Assembly (NCBI GenBank): GCA_023247875.1 | Contig: JAHFFQ010000044.1 | Coordinates: 1-9,881 of the forward strand | Direction of reading: 5' to 3' | Source of the DNA: Candidatus Omnitrophota bacterium | GTDB taxonomy: Bacteria; Omnitrophota; Gorgyraeia; Gygaellales; Profunditerraquicolaceae | Length of the DNA: 9,881 nt | Shown here: positions 6,901-9,881 of the stretch, piece after piece | Numbering within the stretch: the first letter of the stretch is position 1 | Layout: each line of letters starts with the position of its first letter | The notes under the pieces: generated by a model | Told to the model about the DNA's origin: nothing | The model's input: only the letters and a program-made list of their open reading frames with translations | Databases searched by the model: none | Program-made: the position numbers and the translations under genes

Positions 6901-8120
6901 ATGAAGTAATCTTTTCCATTACCAACAGATGTAATTTAGGGTGCAGGATGTGCGATATACCTTGCGCTAAAACCGAGGAGTTATCCACGGAACAGTGGAA
7001 AAAAGTCATTAATGACGCTTCTGCTTTAGGGGCGCAGACTATAGTCTTCAGCGGAGGAGAGCCGCTATTAAGAGAAGACATATTCGAACTGATCTCTTTC
7101 ACAAAAAAGAATAATCTGAACGCCTGCGTTACTTCAAATGGATGTTTAATTAATGAACCTGTTGCCATAAGGCTTTCTGAATCAAGGGTTAATGTCGTGA
7201 ATATCTCCATAGAAGGCCCCAGGGAAACGCATGATTTCTTGAGAGGCAAGGGGAATTTTGATAAAGCAATTGCTGCCCTTGACTGGCTTAGAAGATGCAA
7301 GATAGAATCTACCATAGCTTCAACCGTATCAAGGCATAATTACGCAGAGCTGGCTTATATCTTGGAAATAGCTAAAAACTACGGAGCAACTACTGTAAGG
7401 CTGCAGCCTTTTAATGTAATTTTTTTAAAGGATGACACGCGAAAGGACGAATTTTTAATAGCCAGACGGGATATCCAGAAGGTAGAGGACGTAATCAAGG
7501 GGTTCATTGATAAAGCCAAAGAGTACAAAATTTCCATTAACCCGGAAAGTTATTTATTCAAGATACCGGAGTATCTTGCCGGTAAGAAATTCTATCCGGA
7601 TAACTGTGCTGCGCTCTGGTATTCCTGTCCCATAAATCCGAACGGGGATGTATTCCCCTGCTGGATAGAGGGTTCAAATAAAAAGCTGATCGGTAATGTC
7701 AGGGAGGAAGGATTGTATAAGCTATGGGTCTCTGAAAAAAGAACAGAGATGGTCAATTCTATTGTCAAAAACGGATGCACCGGATGCCTGATGAGCTGCT
7801 ATGATGAAGTTTTCGGCCGCAAACCTTTAAAGGAGTTTTTATTTGACAGGGCGAAGAAAGTAAGAAAAATTACCGATTACAAGAAGGTGGCCAATAAAGC
7901 AGTGCAATCCTTGAGGGGCCAGATAACGCAATTTAAGTTAAGATATAGGTTTTATTCTTCTTATAGCGGTCCTCTCTCCGTTATCCTTAAGAGGAGGCTC
8001 TCCGGAGCTTTCAGCAGGCGCAGGCAGCTAAATGGGGATAGCCGAAAAGAGCAGGCGGATATTTTATCGGAAATCGGGGTATTAAAAAATAAATTAAAGA
8101 AGGAAATAAATTCTTTATGA
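6888..8120 (+). CDS. Radical SAM/SPASM domain protein rSAM-7, short N-terminus and basic tail
   Basis: Complete 410-residue radical SAM enzyme. C15, C19, C22 form CxxxCxxC, with C26 shortly after. GGEP is at 56-59, TSNG at 82-85 and ISIEG at 106-110, replacing the usual SLDG. SPASM-like cysteines are C240, C247, C258, C297, C300, C304, so the C-terminal trio is C-x2-C-x3-C instead of the C-x3-C-x3-C of its neighbours. The N-terminal SR-x4-P segment is missing: the frame is closed by a stop at 6864-6866, so ATG 6888 is the only plausible start, and translation probably depends on coupling to rSAM-6. After residue 305 there is a tail of about 105 residues, strongly basic, with Arg/Lys-rich stretches near 365-380 and a coiled-coil-like end. 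Its TGA overlaps the glycosyltransferase ATG. Substrate unknown. Confidence 0.92.
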   Translation: MPNLNEVIFSITNRCNLGCRMCDIPCAKTEELSTEQWKKVINDASALGAQTIVFSGGEPLLREDIFELISFTKKNNLNACVTSNGCLINEPVAIRLSESRVNVVNISIEGPRETHDFLRGKGNFDKAIAALDWLRRCKIESTIASTVSRHNYAELAYILEIAKNYGATTVRLQPFNVIFLKDDTRKDEFLIARRDIQKVEDVIKGFIDKAKEYKISINPESYLFKIPEYLAGKKFYPDNCAALWYSCPINPNGDVFPCWIEGSNKKLIGNVREEGLYKLWVSEKRTEMVNSIVKNGCTGCLMSCYDEVFGRKPLKEFLFDRAKKVRKITDYKKVANKAVQSLRGQITQFKLRYRFYSSYSGPLSVILKRRLSGAFSRRRQLNGDSRKEQADILSEIGVLKNKLKKEINSL

Positions 8121-9430
8121 AGGTTGCCTTGTATATACCCTGTTTTAATTCAGCGCGAACCATTCAGGCTTGTTTGGAGGCAGTGCTCCATCAGGAGCGC
8201 CTCCCGGAACAGATCCTGGTTGTTGATGATGGCTCAACTGACGCGACAATTGAAATTGCGAAGAAATATCCGGTAAAGATTATTGGCCATCCTGAAAACA
8301 GGGGATTAGCGGCAGCAAGAAACACGGCAATAAGGAGCACGGATGCTGAATTTATCGCTTCTTTGGACAGCGACTGCGAGCCGGACAAAGGTTGGCTTGC
8401 CTGTTTGATCAAGAATATCAATTCCCCGGCTACAGCCGGAGCAGGGGGCAGGGTAGAGGAAGGTAATCTTTCCTCCCTTTTTGATATCTGGCGCTCTGTC
8501 CACATGCAACAGCATTGGGGCGCCAAGAAGAAAACCAATCCGCCATTTTTATTCGGTTCGAATACCCTATTCCGCAGAGAGGCGCTTATCAAGGCAGGAT
8601 CTTACAACGAAAGCTATGGAAATAATTTTGAAGACGTAGATATCTCTAATCGCCTCAGGAAAAGCGGGTATAATTTAGTTTATGAGCCGCGGGCAGCTGC
8701 GGTTCATCTCAAGGGAGATGATTTATTCTCCTTGCTTAATAATTTCTGGAGATGGAACCTCGCCTTTTATATAGAAAAGGGTTTCTATGTAAAACCGGGA
8801 AATTTTATTTTCAAGATAAAAGATAATATCGGGCTGGCTAACCGTTTTCTCGAAGAAGACCTGAAGGCCGGGAGAAAAAAGCTGATTTATCTGGATTTTT
8901 TGATAGCCCTCCACCACTCTTTGAGAGATTTTGATTATTTTAATTTCTGCGGGAAGCAGGGCCAGTTTAATATCGACGCTTATGCCAAGGCGCCATTTTG
9001 GCTTTCTTTGCTGGACCTGACATTTTTTTACCACCTTGATCATTCAAAAAAAAGCTTGGACAGTTTTATGCCGAGGGAAAATAATTTCAAGCAGAATTTC
9101 CTCGCCCTGAATCTTGTTTTATCCGCATTTATACAAACGAGATTTAGAAATATCCGGTTTAAGAAAACATTGCACAAGCATTTATTTCTCTCTCTTTATG
9201 GGATATATGACGATCAGCTGTTAAGTAGGCTATTGCATTTATCTGAGTCGCATGCTGATTGGAGCGGGCTGTTCAAAAAAACCCAGGCTAATCTTAACAA
9301 GGGGTTCCTGAAGGCTTTATCTTTGAATTTCAGGGGATGGGCGGATAATTTAACAGGTTCTTTCCCCGGGAAAATCAAGCTGATTGAAGATTCAGCTCAA
9401 CAAACCGAAGAAGCAATGGAAGTGTCTTAA
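8117..9430 (+). CDS. Family 2 (GT-A fold) glycosyltransferase
   Basis: Complete 437-residue protein. The first ~200 residues are a classical GT2 catalytic domain, which transfers a sugar from a nucleotide donor, normally in the cytoplasm. Visible are the opening strand VALYIPCFN (3-11), VVDDGSTD (35-42), NRGLAAARN (61-69), the metal-binding DSD (84-86) in SLDSDCEPD, and FEDVDISNRLRKSGY (171-185), where the ED pair is the usual catalytic-base region. Residues ~210-437 form an aromatic, charged region without clear membrane segments and without a domain I recognise. The start overlaps the rSAM-7 stop (ATGA), with AAGGAAA about ten bases upstream, so it belongs to the same operon. Donor and acceptor cannot be inferred. 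The context suggests glycosylation of whatever the radical SAM enzymes act on, or of a surface glycan. Confidence 0.92.
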   Translation: MKVALYIPCFNSARTIQACLEAVLHQERLPEQILVVDDGSTDATIEIAKKYPVKIIGHPENRGLAAARNTAIRSTDAEFIASLDSDCEPDKGWLACLIKNINSPATAGAGGRVEEGNLSSLFDIWRSVHMQQHWGAKKKTNPPFLFGSNTLFRREALIKAGSYNESYGNNFEDVDISNRLRKSGYNLVYEPRAAAVHLKGDDLFSLLNNFWRWNLAFYIEKGFYVKPGNFIFKIKDNIGLANRFLEEDLKAGRKKLIYLDFLIALHHSLRDFDYFNFCGKQGQFNIDAYAKAPFWLSLLDLTFFYHLDHSKKSLDSFMPRENNFKQNFLALNLVLSAFIQTRFRNIRFKKTLHKHLFLSLYGIYDDQLLSRLLHLSESHADWSGLFKKTQANLNKGFLKALSLNFRGWADNLTGSFPGKIKLIEDSAQQTEEAMEVS

Positions 9431-9435
9431 GGAGG
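9431..9435 (+). promoter_or_regulatory. Strong Shine-Dalgarno site of the coiled-coil gene
   Basis: GGAGG six bases before ATG 9442, directly after the glycosyltransferase stop. It is the best ribosome-binding site in the window and fixes the start of the downstream gene. Confidence 0.8.
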
Positions 9436-9441
9436 ATTACT

Positions 9442-9881
9442 ATGAAGAAGATTGCTAACAGGATGCCAATCACGATTATCTTGTTCCTTTTTTCTTATTT
9501 AATTGCGTTTTGCGGTATTGGTTCCGGTGTTTTTTGGGTATTTTCCAAAGGTAGGGATATCAGTTCATTTATTTATGGGCTTATGATTTTAACGGGTAGC
9601 TTGCTTCTGGCATCCTTAATAAGGATGTTTGCCGACATAGGGCAGATGATATTTGATACAAGAGGGGATCTGCAGGATTCATTCAGCCAGGCAAGAGAAT
9701 TTAACCAGGACTTAAGAAATCAGCTCCAGCTTCAGGCCGATCTTCTGAAGCAAAATCTTCAAGCTTCCCGTGAGGCCCAAGAGTTGGATAAGAGATTAAG
9801 CCAGGACTTAAGAAATCAGCTCCAGTCCATAATTCAAAGAGTTGACCAAGCTTCCCGTGAGGCCCAAGAGTTGGATAAGAG
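9442..9881 (+). CDS. Two-helix membrane protein with repeated coiled-coil modules, 3'-truncated by window edge
   Basis: The first 146 residues are visible; the frame stays open at the right edge. After a short basic N-terminus (MKKIANR) there are two hydrophobic segments, about residues 9-34 and 42-62, predicted to place both ends on the same side, probably the cytoplasm. From about residue 75 the sequence is Gln/Arg/Leu/Asp-rich and heptad-like, predicted to be a coiled coil. It contains repeated modules beginning QDLRNQLQ and ending ASREAQELDKR, 32 residues then about 29. There is no Cys after the membrane region and no catalytic motif. It follows the glycosyltransferase by 11 bases with a strong ribosome-binding site, so it is probably co-transcribed. 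A scaffold or membrane anchor role is only a guess; I do not recognise the family. Confidence 0.85.
   Translation, partial: MKKIANRMPITIILFLFSYLIAFCGIGSGVFWVFSKGRDISSFIYGLMILTGSLLLASLIRMFADIGQMIFDTRGDLQDSFSQAREFNQDLRNQLQLQADLLKQNLQASREAQELDKRLSQDLRNQLQSIIQRVDQASREAQELDK
9705..9729 (+). repeat. 25-base direct repeat, copy 1 (coiled-coil gene)
   Basis: Identical by eye to 9801-9825, 96 bases apart, in frame, encoding QDLRNQLQ at the head of each coiled-coil module. Confidence 0.9.
9760..9794 (+). repeat. 35-base direct repeat, copy 1 (coiled-coil gene)
   Basis: Identical by eye to 9847-9881, 87 bases apart, in frame, encoding QASREAQELDK followed by Arg. The second copy runs to the window edge, so the match probably continues. 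Confidence 0.9.
9801..9825 (+). repeat. 25-base direct repeat, copy 2 (coiled-coil gene)
   Basis: Second copy of 9705-9729, starting the second coiled-coil module. Confidence 0.9.
9847..9881 (+). repeat. 35-base direct repeat, copy 2 (coiled-coil gene), cut by edge
   Basis: Second copy of 9760-9794. The nine-base difference in spacing from the 25-base repeats equals three codons missing from the middle of module 2. Confidence 0.9.

Noticed and set aside
6797..7315. 172-codon minus-strand ORF
   Set aside because: It lies antisense to the conserved rSAM-6/rSAM-7 coding sequence, has no recognisable motif, and its composition is that of a shadow frame.
1..9881. RiPP precursor peptide for the SPASM enzymes
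   Set aside because: No short ORF has a typical leader/core organisation, Cys-rich core or repeated core. The candidate at 3295-3405 lacks these.
9705..9881. Direct repeats as a CRISPR array
   Set aside because: The repeats are in frame within a coding sequence, unequal in spacing, and encode similar coiled-coil modules.

Overview
This window is a densely packed, entirely plus-strand cluster dominated by radical SAM enzymes. Seven radical SAM genes with C-terminal SPASM/twitch-type cysteine clusters (one cut by the left edge) run one after another. They are followed by a family 2 glycosyltransferase and the start of a membrane-anchored coiled-coil protein cut by the right edge. A degenerate eighth radical SAM N-terminus lies between the second and third intact genes. 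No rRNA, tRNA, CRISPR array, transposase or clear rho-independent terminator was found. The organism is bacterial: Shine-Dalgarno sites precede several genes, stop/start pairs overlap, and genes are tightly co-directional. The many oxygen-sensitive Fe-S enzymes imply an anaerobe. The style (tandem radical SAM paralogues beside glycosyltransferases, moderate GC) recalls uncultivated Omnitrophota-like bacteria, but this is a guess from general knowledge and not shown by the sequence.

Layout. 2-790: rSAM-1, 5'-truncated. 787-1851: rSAM-2, with a 4-base overlap. 1859-2081: frameshifted radical SAM remnant. 2091-3263: rSAM-3, the most AT-rich gene. 3264-3436: a short gap with a possible 36-residue ORF. 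3437-4483: rSAM-4. 4483-5736: rSAM-5. 5752-6900: rSAM-6. 6888-8120: rSAM-7. 8117-9430: GT2 glycosyltransferase. 9442 to the right edge: two-helix membrane protein with tandemly duplicated coiled-coil modules. From 3437 to 9430 the genes overlap by 1 to 13 bases or are at most 15 bases apart, as expected of one translationally coupled operon. The two larger gaps (1852-2090 and 3264-3436) are each followed by a gene that lacks a Shine-Dalgarno site.

The radical SAM proteins fall into two groups. Group A (rSAM-1 and rSAM-3) share an LSE-x-QK-x-EF block and irregular C-terminal cysteines. Group B (rSAM-2, -4, -5, -6) share an SR-x4-P motif with its Pro exactly 15 residues before the first cluster cysteine, and a C-terminal C-x3-C-[LI]-Q-x-C signature. 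rSAM-7 is a group B relative that lacks the N-terminal motif and carries a long basic tail.

The substrate is not revealed. SPASM enzymes typically modify peptides or proteins, but I see no convincing precursor peptide. The coupled glycosyltransferase makes a cell-surface glycan or glycopeptide pathway the most economical inference. The unusual feature is that so many similar but non-identical radical SAM/SPASM enzymes appear to be co-expressed with one glycosyltransferase, which may represent an undescribed multi-step modification system.
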